Shown one piece after another: positions 18,454-28,542 of a stretch of 64,000 bases of DNA. Both the position numbers and the translations under genes were made by a program. Source of the stretch: Arcobacter siniprincipis (GTDB lineage Bacteria > Campylobacterota > Campylobacteria > Campylobacterales > Arcobacteraceae); the NCBI RefSeq assembly GCF_048571125.1, contig NZ_CP182343.1:3038001-3102000 (forward strand). The letters are read 5' to 3'. The stretch's first letter is position 1; the number at the start of each line of letters is the position of its first letter. The notes below the pieces were generated by a model. It saw only the letters and a program-made list of their open reading frames with translations, was not told the origin of the DNA and made no database searches.

Positions 18454-21400
18454 CTATGCTCCCTGTTCGTTTGTTGATAAATATGATGATTCTATATTTT
18501 CAGTCATTTTTCTTAGTTTTTTTATTTCATTTGCTTGTGCTCTTATGATATATCTTGTTTCTTTTAACTCATTTATTACCCCTGACATATCCACAGAAAT
18601 ATTCCCACCACCTGTTGGAATACCATATCTTCTAAGACTATCTGAGAAGTTTTTATCAAGTACCATTTCCCCTTGATGTATTTTTGCCACTTGATCATAT
18701 GGTACATATGAAGTTCCCACATCATAACTTGGTAAATCAACTAGTTGGCCATTTACCATTACTTGATTATTTGAGATTGCTCCTATTGAATTAAAGAACT
18801 CAATCATATTTCCAAAGGCATTTTCATCTAGTGATTGTAGTTTTGTGAAAAAGTCTCCTGCATCTACTGTGCTTAAATTTATATATGATAGATTTGTTCT
18901 TAATTTTGCTAATTCATCTGCATAAGTCAAAGCACTTTGTGCTTCAAATGATGTTCTAAAAGTAATTTCATTAGCTGCTGTTAGATTTCCACCATTTGAA
19001 AAATTAGAAATATCAAGAGGATTAGAATTTGTTCCTGCAAGTGCCTGAGCTAATGCAGTTATTACTCCTACACTTGCTACATCTGTTGCATTTCCACCTG
19101 AGTCTAAAACTTTTACTTTTAATATAGAATTATCAAGGTCAAGTCCATCTTGCAATGATTGAAGTTCATTTACTAAAGTATTTGTAATATCTGTATTATC
19201 TCCATTTTGTGCACTTTGTATTGAAGTTGAAAGAGAATTAATATCAGAAATAAGAGAAGATAAATTTGATGCTTCACTATCTGTTAGATTTCCATCTTTT
19301 GCTAAAAGAGTATCAATACTTGCTCTTTTTTGCCAAAATGATTTTATAAGCTCTTCTTGTGCATTTGCACCATCTGAGTTTGACAATAGTTTATTTACTG
19401 TAGTTTCTACACTTTGAGTTAGCTGTGTAAACTTATCAGACATTTTCTGAACAGCACTTACTGCTGTATCAAAGAGTTCAAGACTTAGTTTATCAAGGTC
19501 AAGTGCGTTTTGTACTTGCGTATAAAATAGTTCTTCTGTATTATCAATCAAACTTTTATAATCATCACTAAGTAAAACTATTCGACCTAACAACTCTTGA
19601 CCTTCTGCAGTTGATATATCAATACCTTCTATAAGTTTTTTAAACCCTTCAATACTAGAAGGCATACTTATATTTAGGTTATCAAACTCTTTTTGCATCT
19701 GTTGAGTATAAAAAGTTAGCTGTTCTTCACCATTTAGAAAGTTTTTAAAATAATCCTCTAATGCCCCTGAAAGTTCATCCGCTCCCCCTGCTCCTAAAAG
19801 CATGTCAGATGTCAAATATTTAGACTCTTTTCCTACAAGAGACAACATATCTCTTACATCTTCAAAAGTTGTATATAAAGTATAAAGTTCTTCTGTAGTG
19901 CCTGAGAAGTTTTCTATCATCTGAACTACACCATTGTTAGTTCCGTATACTGCTTCATCAAGTTTTTTAATTGACTGAGTTAAAACTTCAACTCCAACAT
20001 CACCTTGTTTATTTACAATATCTTTATAATTTATATCTTCAAAGCTATTACCCAGTCTATTTATATAATACTCAGCAACTTCCATACCTGATGCAACTCT
20101 TGTGAGAGTTTCAAACAGTCCTTCTCCTATACTCTGAAACTGTGTCAATGCAGGGAAAGCAGTTTGAGCTATATCATCACCTATCTTTGAAAATATATTT
20201 GATATTTGTTCTTGTAATTGTTCCCCTGATTTTCCTTTTGTAGAGATTTTCCCAATACTTACTATAAAATTTGACAAACTATTTTCTATATCAGCCGAGC
20301 TTGTATCAAGTGCCTCACCTGCTTGTAAGGTACTATCATATAGATTGCTCAAAACTAAACTAAACTGTCTTTCTACTTCATCGTCTAAACCTTGAAAGTA
20401 TGTTTTTACTTTTGTTTTTGTAGAACTATGAAACCAAGACTTTTTTTTGATTTTAGTTGTTATCGTTTGATAAGCTTGTCCGTTTATTTGCTCTATTGCA
20501 TCTGATAATAATGCATTGTTAAAATTTATACCATAATCTGTAAGCTTCTGTTTAACAGATGTCTTACCAAATAATCCACCAAGTATCGCACCTGTCAATT
20601 TATCAGTTGCTCCACCTAAAAAATTAGATACGGGATCTATTGCAGTTGCTATTTTGTCAAGTTGATTTTGAAAAGTTATTCCTAATCCCTTATCATCAAA
20701 ACTTACCTCTGTATAACCTTCCCCAAAAGCAAAACCACCATTTTGGATAAGTAAAGCTGAAACTCCACCTATCTTTTCATCTATTGATAAAAGGCTTTGA
20801 TTCATACTTGATAAAAGTTGGAATTCAGGTCTTGCATAATCTTCTAAAATCCCTAAAGAGTTCGTAATAGATTCACTTGCTTTACTTGTATCACCTAAGA
20901 CACTTCCTGTACCTATATTTTCAACTTGTGCTGAAAAAGAATCAGAAGATGAAGAAACACTATCACCACCAAAAGCAATATTTGCAGAACTTAAAAGTGA
21001 AGCTACACTTGCAGCCATTGCAGCCATACGAGCAAAAGCAGTATAAGGGTCACCACTTCCTTGTGTAAGAATCGCTCTAATACCTGCAACCATAGCAAGT
21101 CCACTCTCAACGACATGAAATGCAGCAGCATCTTTTGAACCTTCATCAAACATTTGACTTACAGCCCCTGCTAATGTTCCATATCCTACTATTTGCGATT
21201 GGATTGAAGCTTCATTTATAGCTTTTGTTTTTTTAGTAAGATTTATCTCAGCAGTTTTGTATTGTTCTGAGTCTTTTGATATATCTTTAGTAAGTTTATA
21301 AAACTCATTTTGTGCTTTTAATTTCTCTTTTTCACTTTTCTTTTCTATGGTACTAAGTTGCATAGATGATTTAGCAATATTTTGAATAGTATTAGCAACA

Positions 21401-23322
21401 CCTTCTAAGTTTGCATTCCAATCAAGAGCAGATTCACTTAAAGAGATTTGTGAGTCTAGTAAGCTCATATACTCTTCATTTGCTGTGATTAGATTATCTG
21501 TTTTATATTGGTTTTCTAAAGTATCATATACATTTTGTAACTCTTGTGCAGTTAGTATCCCTGTACTTGAAAGCTCTATGAGTTTTTGATTTACAGTTTC
21601 AATCCATTTATCATAACCCGTTCCCATTATCTGAGTATATGCACTTTGAGTTTTTATAAGATTGTCTAAATTTTTATCTTGTTCTTTTTTAATTTCTTCT
21701 ATTGTATTGAGTCGTTCTAATTGCAAATTTCTTAAAGTAGACTCTTTAAATCCCATTACATCAGCTAAAGATAATGCATCTTCTGTATATTGTAGATGAT
21801 TTTTTAATAACTCTATATTTGATTTATCAGTACTATTTATATTACTTTTTATCTCTTCTAATTTTAATTGATGTAATATTTCTGACTCTGTATCTGGTTC
21901 TTTTATTGAGGTTTTAACTTTTGGAGTAGTAATATCTTTTACTTTATTTTCTTTTAAAATACCCTTTAAAGCATCTTTTACCTCAATACTTGATTTTCTT
22001 AGATTGTTAAATCTATTTCTTACTTCATTAAGATATTCTAAGTCTTTTCTTTTCTCATTTTCTGATTCAAAGAAACCATTATTTGCTACATCTGCTTTTG
22101 CATTGGCTAAATTTAAACTTGCTTGTGCTAATTCTGTAGCTATCAGTGATTTTCTATATTCAAGTTGTTTTTTAGTAAGTTGTTTTAAATTTTCATTCAA
22201 TCCACTATATGCATCGTCTAATATTTCTGATTTTTCTGCATTTTCTATAAATGCCTGTGTTAATTCATATACTCCAAAAGCTACAATCCCAAATATAGAA
22301 GCTCGAAGAACAATATTTAATGCTTTCATAGATATTGTACTTAACACTATACTTCTATTTACAGCTCCAAAACTTCCACCAAATGCCAAGTTATAAGCTG
22401 TCGCCATTTTTACAACACTATTGTATGTTTTATATGCGACTACTGTTGTTCCAACTGCAGTTGATACTTTAAAAATCTCATTTGCGATAAACCCTATTGT
22501 TTCAGGACTTTCGTTTAATGTATCAATACTTTGTGAAAGCTCAGTAAATCCATCAGATACAACTTTTGTAATACCATAAGTTTTATCAAATGTACCTATT
22601 ATCATAGTTGTTGAGTTATTTAATTGTGAAAGTGATTGTCCAACAGTTTTATTTACACTAATAAACTCTTTACTTACCCCTTCTGCTTGATTTTGTAGGG
22701 CTTTTACTATGGCTTCACTTGTTATTTTACCTTCTGCTCCTAGCTGTCTTAGTTCTCCAATAGTTACACCCATACCATCAGCAATTGCTCTTGCTAGTCT
22801 TGGAGATTGTTCCATAACAGAATTTAACTCTTCACCTCTTAAAGTACCACTTGCCAAACCTTGTGAAAGTTGAAGAACAGCAGCATTCATAGAGTCACTA
22901 CTTCCACCACTTATAATCATTGATTTAGAAATAGTATCAGTAATATTTATGAGGTCTTGTTGACTTACATTTAAGGTCTCTGTACTTCTTGCTAACCTCG
23001 AATATAAATCAACATTGCTTAATAAATCAGTTCTTGTATTTTGTGATATTGCAAATAGTGCAGCCTGCACTTCTGATAGTTGCTTAGTATTATCTGTAAC
23101 TAACTTTAGCTTACTATTTACAGCTGTCATATCATCAGCAACACGAGTAAAACCTTTTGCTGATTCCAAAGATATATAAGCTGCTGCAAAACCTGCAACT
23201 GCTCTTTTCATAGATGTAGTAGTTTTAGTAACAGCATTTTCAGCTCTATCGAATCCAGATATTAATTTTTGTGTATCAGCTTTTACATCAATTAAAACTG
23301 TTCCTATTGTATTTCTACCCAT
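18454..23322 (-). CDS. Tail tape measure protein
   Basis: 1622 residues, the largest phage gene. Residues about 60-215 match the tape-measure N-terminal domain (AVLQLSQGLASGTLRGEELNS, then MGVTIGELRQLGAEGKITSEA). Long helical coiled-coil regions follow, with hydrophobic stretches near 335-360. The C-terminus contains HQGEMVLDKNF and a final coiled coil. Protein length sets tail length, so a long flexible tail is expected. Its start overlaps the upstream frameshift gene by 8 bases. Confidence 0.92.
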   Translation of the reverse strand: MGRNTIGTVLIDVKADTQKLISGFDRAENAVTKTTTSMKRAVAGFAAAYISLESAKGFTRVADDMTAVNSKLKLVTDNTKQLSEVQAALFAISQNTRTDLLSNVDLYSRLARSTETLNVSQQDLINITDTISKSMIISGGSSDSMNAAVLQLSQGLASGTLRGEELNSVMEQSPRLARAIADGMGVTIGELRQLGAEGKITSEAIVKALQNQAEGVSKEFISVNKTVGQSLSQLNNSTTMIIGTFDKTYGITKVVSDGFTELSQSIDTLNESPETIGFIANEIFKVSTAVGTTVVAYKTYNSVVKMATAYNLAFGGSFGAVNRSIVLSTISMKALNIVLRASIFGIVAFGVYELTQAFIENAEKSEILDDAYSGLNENLKQLTKKQLEYRKSLIATELAQASLNLANAKADVANNGFFESENEKRKDLEYLNEVRNRFNNLRKSSIEVKDALKGILKENKVKDITTPKVKTSIKEPDTESEILHQLKLEEIKSNINSTDKSNIELLKNHLQYTEDALSLADVMGFKESTLRNLQLERLNTIEEIKKEQDKNLDNLIKTQSAYTQIMGTGYDKWIETVNQKLIELSSTGILTAQELQNVYDTLENQYKTDNLITANEEYMSLLDSQISLSESALDWNANLEGVANTIQNIAKSSMQLSTIEKKSEKEKLKAQNEFYKLTKDISKDSEQYKTAEINLTKKTKAINEASIQSQIVGYGTLAGAVSQMFDEGSKDAAAFHVVESGLAMVAGIRAILTQGSGDPYTAFARMAAMAASVASLLSSANIAFGGDSVSSSSDSFSAQVENIGTGSVLGDTSKASESITNSLGILEDYARPEFQLLSSMNQSLLSIDEKIGGVSALLIQNGGFAFGEGYTEVSFDDKGLGITFQNQLDKIATAIDPVSNFLGGATDKLTGAILGGLFGKTSVKQKLTDYGINFNNALLSDAIEQINGQAYQTITTKIKKKSWFHSSTKTKVKTYFQGLDDEVERQFSLVLSNLYDSTLQAGEALDTSSADIENSLSNFIVSIGKISTKGKSGEQLQEQISNIFSKIGDDIAQTAFPALTQFQSIGEGLFETLTRVASGMEVAEYYINRLGNSFEDINYKDIVNKQGDVGVEVLTQSIKKLDEAVYGTNNGVVQMIENFSGTTEELYTLYTTFEDVRDMLSLVGKESKYLTSDMLLGAGGADELSGALEDYFKNFLNGEEQLTFYTQQMQKEFDNLNISMPSSIEGFKKLIEGIDISTAEGQELLGRIVLLSDDYKSLIDNTEELFYTQVQNALDLDKLSLELFDTAVSAVQKMSDKFTQLTQSVETTVNKLLSNSDGANAQEELIKSFWQKRASIDTLLAKDGNLTDSEASNLSSLISDINSLSTSIQSAQNGDNTDITNTLVNELQSLQDGLDLDNSILKVKVLDSGGNATDVASVGVITALAQALAGTNSNPLDISNFSNGGNLTAANEITFRTSFEAQSALTYADELAKLRTNLSYINLSTVDAGDFFTKLQSLDENAFGNMIEFFNSIGAISNNQVMVNGQLVDLPSYDVGTSYVPYDQVAKIHQGEMVLDKNFSDSLRRYGIPTGGGNISVDMSGVINELKETRYIIRAQANEIKKLRKMTENIESSYLSTNEQGA

Positions 23323-23584
23323 TTTTTACTCCAAAAATAGCTTTTATTTTTTCTTCTAGTTGATCCTCATTAGAAGAACTACTATCACCTATATCTCTTA
23401 TTAGGAACTGATTCCACTCATTATTTCCACCCATTACACTTGAAACTATATAAGTCAGATTTGCCATTTGATATTCAAGCCTATCTGCCATAAATGGTTC
23501 TTCTCTGTAATATTCAAACCATTTTATAAACTCATCATAAGACATAGTATTTTTCAACTGAGCAACGGTCTTACCTAAGTTCAA
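23315..23584 (-). CDS. Tail assembly chaperone, gpT-like part, probably made by -1 frameshift
   Basis: An independent start would be a TTG at 23584 with no good ribosome site. The frame is open upstream to the slippery site at 23620-23626, so the real product is most likely a fusion with the preceding gene. The core (DEFIKWFEYYREEPFMADRLEYQ) resembles DUF4035/gpT-type tail chaperones. The fused protein would bind the tape measure during tail assembly. Confidence 0.78.
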   Translation of the reverse strand: MNLGKTVAQLKNTMSYDEFIKWFEYYREEPFMADRLEYQMANLTYIVSSVMGGNNEWNQFLIRDIGDSSSSNEDQLEEKIKAIFGVKNG

Positions 23585-23616
23585 TGCTAATTTAAAGAGA
23601 AACTTTTGTTCCTCTT

Positions 23617-24003
23617 TTACTTTTTTTCAATATCTTCTTCACTTAACTGCTTTTTAGCAGTCTCTTTTATTTGGATTTCTAATTGCTTTTTATAATCTTC
23701 TTTTTCTTTTTTTGATTTTCCAATCATAGGAATCTCACTATAAATCTCAAAAATTAAAGCTTGTCCAACACTATTAAGTTTTTTCAACTCTTCATCTGTA
23801 AAAAATGTAGGTTCAACCATAGAACACTCAACAGCATAATGAACTGCTTCTTTTTGCTTTTTTTCTCTCATTAGTTTTTCTACTATTTCAACTTCTGATA
23901 TTAAAAGTTGTCTAATTTTAAAACTTTTTTTGCCACCAAGAACTTGAGGCTTAATAACTTCATCTTTTAAAAAACAATCACTTAACATACTTCTATCTGA
24001 CAT
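23617..24003 (-). CDS. Tail assembly chaperone, gpG-like upstream frame
   Basis: 128 residues, helical and charged, ending EEDIEKK. It lies between the tube and tape-measure genes, where lambda has G and T. The last codons before the stop form A AAA AAG, a classic -1 slippery heptamer. Slippage would give a longer product that continues into the next frame (229 residues in total). The short form is expected to be the major product. Confidence 0.8.
   Translation of the reverse strand: MSDRSMLSDCFLKDEVIKPQVLGGKKSFKIRQLLISEVEIVEKLMREKKQKEAVHYAVECSMVEPTFFTDEELKKLNSVGQALIFEIYSEIPMIGKSKKEKEDYKKQLEIQIKETAKKQLSEEDIEKK
23620..23626 (-). other. Programmed -1 frameshift slippery site
   Basis: On the minus strand the heptamer A AAA AAG is read in frame as GAA AAA AAG and is followed at once by TAA. 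After a -1 slip the ribosome reads GTA AAA GAG GAA and joins the open downstream frame with no stop (12 linker residues). Position, heptamer and reading frames all fit the conserved gpG/gpGT device of long-tailed phages. Confidence 0.82.
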
Positions 24004-24064
24004 AATATTTTCCTTGTAGTTTTTTTATGTAGTATTTGGGAGGGGAACTACTAAAACCCCTCTT

Positions 24065-24541
24065 TTATACTCCTGCTGTTGCAGCAGCAACTGTTGCTAA
24101 ACCAATTCTTTCAGCATTGAAAGATGATTTAAGTTTTCCGTTTTTCTCACCATCAACTTTGAAGTTAGATACTCCACAAATTTGTTTGATAGTTGTACCT
24201 GTTCCTGTTGCATCTATCTTATTATTTAACTCAATAATAATTTGAACATCACTATTTGCATCAATTGCATCTTCAAGAATATTAATCCCTTCACTTCCCT
24301 CAGGATCATATAATACACTCATAGAAAAAGCAGCTTGTGATAATGAACCAAGAGCAATAATCTCATCATATTGAGTATCATTCATAGGAGTATACTTTGT
24401 AGTATCTCTTGACTTATCTACAATTGTTCCAACTGAATCTACATGTCCAATTGCTACTGGTGAACCATCAGCTACACCTGCTGTAACTGTATCTACTAAA
24501 ATTTTAATCCCACTTGCGTTAGGTGCTTTACTTTTAGCCAT
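24065..24541 (-). CDS. Major tail tube protein
   Basis: 158 residues, beta-rich and low in charge, with the pattern of lambda gpV-like tube proteins (VDSVGTIVDKSRDTTKYTPM near the middle). It precedes the chaperone and tape-measure genes, as expected. It forms the tail tube by stacking hexamers. Confidence 0.78.
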   Translation of the reverse strand: MAKSKAPNASGIKILVDTVTAGVADGSPVAIGHVDSVGTIVDKSRDTTKYTPMNDTQYDEIIALGSLSQAAFSMSVLYDPEGSEGINILEDAIDANSDVQIIIELNNKIDATGTGTTIKQICGVSNFKVDGEKNGKLKSSFNAERIGLATVAAATAGV

Positions 24542-24550
24542 CTTTTTTCC

Positions 24551-24913
24551 TTATATATTAAATTTAAATTCAATCATCTGTCTATAAAGTTTTGTATCAT
24601 CTTCATAAGGCATATCCCTAGAAACTAAATCATATGGATAATGCTTAAACTCATACAAAGCCTTTTTAACAGCAACTTTTAACTCAAAAGCTTCGCCGTA
24701 TTTGAAACTGTAACAGTCCAACTGAATTGCTACATCTTCATAGCTTACTTCCCCTTGTAATGACTGAATATCTTCATCATTGACAATGGTATAAACAATC
24801 GCAGGTTTACTACACCCTTGTGGCATCACTTTTGGATATATATTTTCTCCAATAAGATTGCTTATATCAGCGTCATTTTCTAAATGCGTTACTAAATCAT
24901 TTATAAAATTCAT
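24551..24913 (-). CDS. Tail terminator/completion protein (DUF3168-like)
   Basis: 120 residues. The N-terminus (LVTHLENDADISNLIGENIYP) and the central IQLDCYSFKYGEAFEL match the small DUF3168/tail-terminator family that caps the tube. Its start overlaps the stop of the gp10-like gene by 4 bases. Confidence 0.72.
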   Translation of the reverse strand: MNFINDLVTHLENDADISNLIGENIYPKVMPQGCSKPAIVYTIVNDEDIQSLQGEVSYEDVAIQLDCYSFKYGEAFELKVAVKKALYEFKHYPYDLVSRDMPYEDDTKLYRQMIEFKFNI

Positions 24914-25389
24914 CTTCTTTTAGCCTTTTCAATTTCTCTTGGAAGTCTTTCTTCTATATATTTACCTGTGGCTTCTATTGACTGTCTACTTTGTTGTTCA
25001 TATGCAGGTCTCATAAATGGAGAAGGAACTGATGTTGAACTTCCATACTCTTTTCGTGCCCAATTATTTCCTTTTCTTCCTTCTTCAACAATATTTGAGT
25101 AGTTATAATGTTTTTCATTTTTCCTATCTTGAATCTTATGCATTTTTTTTGTTAAAGGAGCAACTGCAAAACTAATAATATTTTTATTTTTAGAATTGAT
25201 TTTTACAACACCTATTGCTTTTTTTAATGTGCCTGTATCATCATTTTCAATATTTGAACGAGCATCATCAACAATAGGTTTACACCCTGCTCTAACTGCA
25301 CCATTCATTACATTTTTTTGAATATTTTTAGGAAGATTTTTAAGCCCTTTTAAAACTTCTTCTAGTCCTTTAAATTCTGAATCAATCAC
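24910..25389 (-). CDS. HK97 gp10-like head-tail/tail completion protein
   Basis: 159 residues. The start EFKGLEEVLKGLKNLPKNI and the later RAGCKPIVDDARSNI, followed by NIVEEGRKG and PSPFMRPAYEQ, are typical of the HK97-gp10 family. It acts at the head-tail junction. It is tightly packed between overlapping neighbours. Confidence 0.85.
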   Translation of the reverse strand: MIDSEFKGLEEVLKGLKNLPKNIQKNVMNGAVRAGCKPIVDDARSNIENDDTGTLKKAIGVVKINSKNKNIISFAVAPLTKKMHKIQDRKNEKHYNYSNIVEEGRKGNNWARKEYGSSTSVPSPFMRPAYEQQSRQSIEATGKYIEERLPREIEKAKRR

Positions 25390-25706
25390 AATATTTCCTT
25401 TGCTATGATTTCTAGTTCTTTACTTCTCTCACCTACATTTATTACTGAAATAATGTCAAATGTTCTATCACCATATTTAATACTCATCTTCGTATCTATA
25501 CCAGGTATGTATCTGCATTTGATTTTATGAGTTGATTCAGAATAACGCTGATTACTCATATATTTTTCACTTCCAGATATTGGAATAATATTTGACCAAG
25601 CCATTTCAAATGATTCTGGGATTTGAGTTGGTGAGCCATAATCATCCCGTCCACTTTTCATTGATATAAACTCAATTTTATGTTTTAAAGAACCTGCTCT
25701 CATCAC
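25386..25706 (-). CDS. Head-tail joining (head closure) protein
   Basis: 106 residues. The N-terminus RAGSLKHKIEFISMKSGRDDYG is the usual opening of the phage head-tail adaptor family (gpFII/SPP1 gp16-like), and YGDRTFDIISVINVGERSKELEI closes it. Both neighbours overlap by 4 bases. Confidence 0.85.
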   Translation of the reverse strand: MMRAGSLKHKIEFISMKSGRDDYGSPTQIPESFEMAWSNIIPISGSEKYMSNQRYSESTHKIKCRYIPGIDTKMSIKYGDRTFDIISVINVGERSKELEIIAKEIL

Positions 25707-26263
25707 AAACTTCTTATCTTATATCTATCAAGTACATTATTTACATGATTTGTTTTAGCAACAATTGTCCCTATTACTAACTCTTCTTTGTACTCATTTA
25801 ATGTAGATACTCTAACATTGAGCCAATTTCTTAAATCCTCAGGGAAATTATCCCCATAACCACACTTAAAAGTGATTTTTACTGCTTTTTTATGTGTTTT
25901 CCCAAGAGAAGGGATTGTTTCAAAATAAATAATCCCAACTTCATGTTTTTCATAAAGATAATAAGTACTTGAATCCACCTCTTGATAAACTCCATCTAGG
26001 TCCATTGTCTCAATTTTATCTACTGAGATAATCGGATTTTTTGGAAGTTTTATTTCATGAGAATGAATACAAGGCAAATATAGCTCATAAGTAGCATCTG
26101 CAAACTGTCTATTTGTAATATCCTCAGCCTCTTTGATTGCTGATTTAATTAGTTCTTGTATATTTGCATCATCATTATTTCCAATAGCTTTTAAAAAAGA
26201 TTTTGCATCATCTAGTTTTAAAACTTTGTCAAGTGATATTGGTGCTACTATTTGAACTAACAT
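25703..26263 (-). CDS. Head-tail connector (gp6-like adaptor)
   Basis: 186 residues. LDDAKSFLKAIGNNDDANIQELIKSA, followed by AEDITNRQF, is the typical N-terminus of phage gp6/QLRG-type connectors that sit under the portal. The C-terminal part contains KITFKCGYGDNFPEDLR, also typical. Confidence 0.85.
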   Translation of the reverse strand: MLVQIVAPISLDKVLKLDDAKSFLKAIGNNDDANIQELIKSAIKEAEDITNRQFADATYELYLPCIHSHEIKLPKNPIISVDKIETMDLDGVYQEVDSSTYYLYEKHEVGIIYFETIPSLGKTHKKAVKITFKCGYGDNFPEDLRNWLNVRVSTLNEYKEELVIGTIVAKTNHVNNVLDRYKIRSL

Positions 26264-26662
26264 CTATTTACCTTCTCCCTCATTGTTATCTTTTGATAAA
26301 TCATCTTTTTTATTGTCATTAGCATTATCATTATTTTCACCTAATCCTGCATATGATTTATAATAGTTTTCACCATCACCTAAAGAGTGAGTGATTTCAT
26401 CCACTCTTATTTGAAGTTTTGATCTCTCAGCTTCAAGTTCATCTTTATGTAGTATTGCTGCAGCTTGTTCTTCTTTTTCTTTTTGAATAGTTTCTTCTTC
26501 TTCAATTTCTTTAAGAGCTGTCTCATATGCTTTTTTATTAGTTGGTTTTGCAATACCTGCTGCAACCAATCTAATAGCTTCTTTGTTTCCAAAGTCATGT
26601 TTAGAATTGACTTTGAAAACTTTTTCACCACTCATTCCCTGTAAAAATTCGACATTCAACAT
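26264..26662 (-). CDS. Small structural-region protein, unknown
   Basis: 132 residues. Residues 1-40 look folded (VEFLQGMSGEKVFKVNSKHDF...IRLVAAGIA), possibly a short DNA-packaging or head-decoration-like domain. A very charged Glu/Lys coiled coil (about 45-90) and an Asn/Asp-rich tail follow. It sits between capsid and connector. A mature minor head protein or completion factor is possible. Confidence 0.55.
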   Translation of the reverse strand: MLNVEFLQGMSGEKVFKVNSKHDFGNKEAIRLVAAGIAKPTNKKAYETALKEIEEEETIQKEKEEQAAAILHKDELEAERSKLQIRVDEITHSLGDGENYYKSYAGLGENNDNANDNKKDDLSKDNNEGEGK

Positions 26663-26671
26663 GATTTATCC

Positions 26672-27811
26672 TTACGCTGCAGCGTTTTGTCCTACAACAA
26701 ATGCTTCATCTATCATTCTTTTTGCATCAACTCTAACTCTAACTTTAAACCCTACCATACCTTGGTCTGCATATTTTTCATTTAATCTTTGAATAGACAT
26801 ATCACCTCTATCAGCAATGTGATAAAATGTAAAATCTCCAAATACTAAGAATTTAGCAGATGCACCCATATCAGGCATATTTTCATCAATAATATATGGT
26901 CTACCTTCTAAAGTTCCATTTTTAATTTCATCTTTGAAAACTTTTTGACCATTTCCGTTTTCAATAGCTCTAATCTTTTTAAGAGTTTTACTATTAAATC
27001 TCCAAGTTGCTCTTTGTCTATATGCTTCACCAAGTGCATAAAAAATAGATGAGATTTCATCTTCTGTGATTGCATTAACTGCTGCAGTTGTTGTTTCAGT
27101 TGTTGCAACAAGACCAGTTGAATAACCATATGGTTTTTTTGTACCATCACCACTACAAAAAGCAGGTGCTTCTGCTTTATCAATCCCAATTGCAATTTGT
27201 CCAGACATATATGCATCAAAATCAATCATATTGTCTTGAAGTAACTCTTCTGATACTTTAATAATACCACCTAGTTTCCATGCTCCAATTTGTTTATTTC
27301 CAAATTTTGAGTCAGTTACACCATAGTCATTTCCCTCATCAATCCATGTAAATGCAGGAGCATCACCTTCAACTGGAATATTTTTTGTTGATTCAGTTGC
27401 ATATACTGTTGAAATACTTCTTGTTCTTGAAAATGTAATTAACTTTTGAAGGACAGTTTTTTGATATGTTTCAGGAACAATATAACCACCATCGGCATCA
27501 ACTCCAACAGTCATTGTTGCTCTAAAATCACCTAATTCAGCACCAGTAATATATGCGTTGAAACCTTTTTTATACTCAGGAGTTGCAATAGCTCTTGCAG
27601 TGGCAGCAGGTAAAACACCCTCTTCTTTAAAAGAATCCATATCCCCTTTTGCTTTTGAAATATCAATATCTCTTGATAATGCATCAAACTCTTGTTTTGT
27701 TTGGTTATATTGAGCCTTTACAGTCTCATCCATAGTTGGGTTGTTTTTTACCAACGATTCCATTGCTTCAAATTTTTCTGCTCTCGCAGCTATTAACTTA
27801 ATTAAACTCAT
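26672..27811 (-). CDS. Major capsid protein, HK97 fold
   Basis: 379 residues. The N-terminal 100 residues are a helical delta/scaffold region (AAR.EKFEAMESLVKNN). The HK97 core follows: VGVDADGGYIVPETYQKTVL, then RSISTVYATESTKNIPVE, WIDEGNDYGV, GGIIKVSEELLQD and GRPYIIDENMPDMGASAKFLVFGDF. The delta domain is probably removed by the ClpP-type protease encoded just upstream, whose stop overlaps this start. Confidence 0.94.
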   Translation of the reverse strand: MSLIKLIAARAEKFEAMESLVKNNPTMDETVKAQYNQTKQEFDALSRDIDISKAKGDMDSFKEEGVLPAATARAIATPEYKKGFNAYITGAELGDFRATMTVGVDADGGYIVPETYQKTVLQKLITFSRTRSISTVYATESTKNIPVEGDAPAFTWIDEGNDYGVTDSKFGNKQIGAWKLGGIIKVSEELLQDNMIDFDAYMSGQIAIGIDKAEAPAFCSGDGTKKPYGYSTGLVATTETTTAAVNAITEDEISSIFYALGEAYRQRATWRFNSKTLKKIRAIENGNGQKVFKDEIKNGTLEGRPYIIDENMPDMGASAKFLVFGDFTFYHIADRGDMSIQRLNEKYADQGMVGFKVRVRVDAKRMIDEAFVVGQNAAA

Positions 27812-28542
27812 AGGTTCATTCCTTTTTTTATGATTTCTATTTCTCTTAATCTATTTTCGTGTTCAGCAGTATCTGCCACCTGATTCCCCAAAACTTCAAC
27901 ATCATCTTGCACTTGTGCAAGGAATCCATCTTTAGTGAGTTTTGCAGCCATTTGCACGAACTCATCTTTATTAAAATTTTCCGACATATGTTTACTACAC
28001 CCTTTAAACTGCTCTTTACTTAATGAAATAGCCTCCTGCTTTGTAGTATCTGTTTCTGTTGATATAATACTGTCACAAAAACCATTTTTTAAGATTTCAT
28101 CACCATAAAAGTACGATTCATCATCCATAAGTTTTTGAATCTCTTCTTTTTTCTTACCTGTTTTAGAAATATACTTTTTAGCTAGAATAGAAGATAAACC
28201 TTCTAAAATATCAGCAGTATGTCTCATAGCTCTATGATCTCCTACGCAAAAAGACCAACCGTTATGGATCATATATGTTGCATTGTCATATACTGAAATA
28301 GTATCTCCTGCAAGTGCAATATATGAAGCCATTGATGCAGCTAAACTTGTAATAACTACATGGATTTGACCTCTATCGTATGATTTAAGAGCGTTATATA
28401 TTTCTATTCCTTGAAAAATATCCCCACCAGGACAAGAAATCTTAACTGTTACATCTCCATCCATCCCTGCTAATAGAGAAATAAATCTTTGTGCAGATAT
28501 TCCCCAATCACCAATTTCATCATTAAGTAATAATTCATTCAT
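27808..28542 (-). CDS. ClpP-type prohead protease (S14)
   Basis: 244 residues. The ClpP fold is visible: VTVKISCPGGDIFQGIEIYNAL, the nucleophile Ser in SLAASMASYIALAGD (about residue 93) and the His in NATYMIHNGW (about residue 118). It matures the capsid. The last 80 residues are a charged helical extension, possibly a scaffold. Both neighbours overlap it. Confidence 0.92.
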   Translation of the reverse strand: MNELLLNDEIGDWGISAQRFISLLAGMDGDVTVKISCPGGDIFQGIEIYNALKSYDRGQIHVVITSLAASMASYIALAGDTISVYDNATYMIHNGWSFCVGDHRAMRHTADILEGLSSILAKKYISKTGKKKEEIQKLMDDESYFYGDEILKNGFCDSIISTETDTTKQEAISLSKEQFKGCSKHMSENFNKDEFVQMAAKLTKDGFLAQVQDDVEVLGNQVADTAEHENRLREIEIIKKGMNL

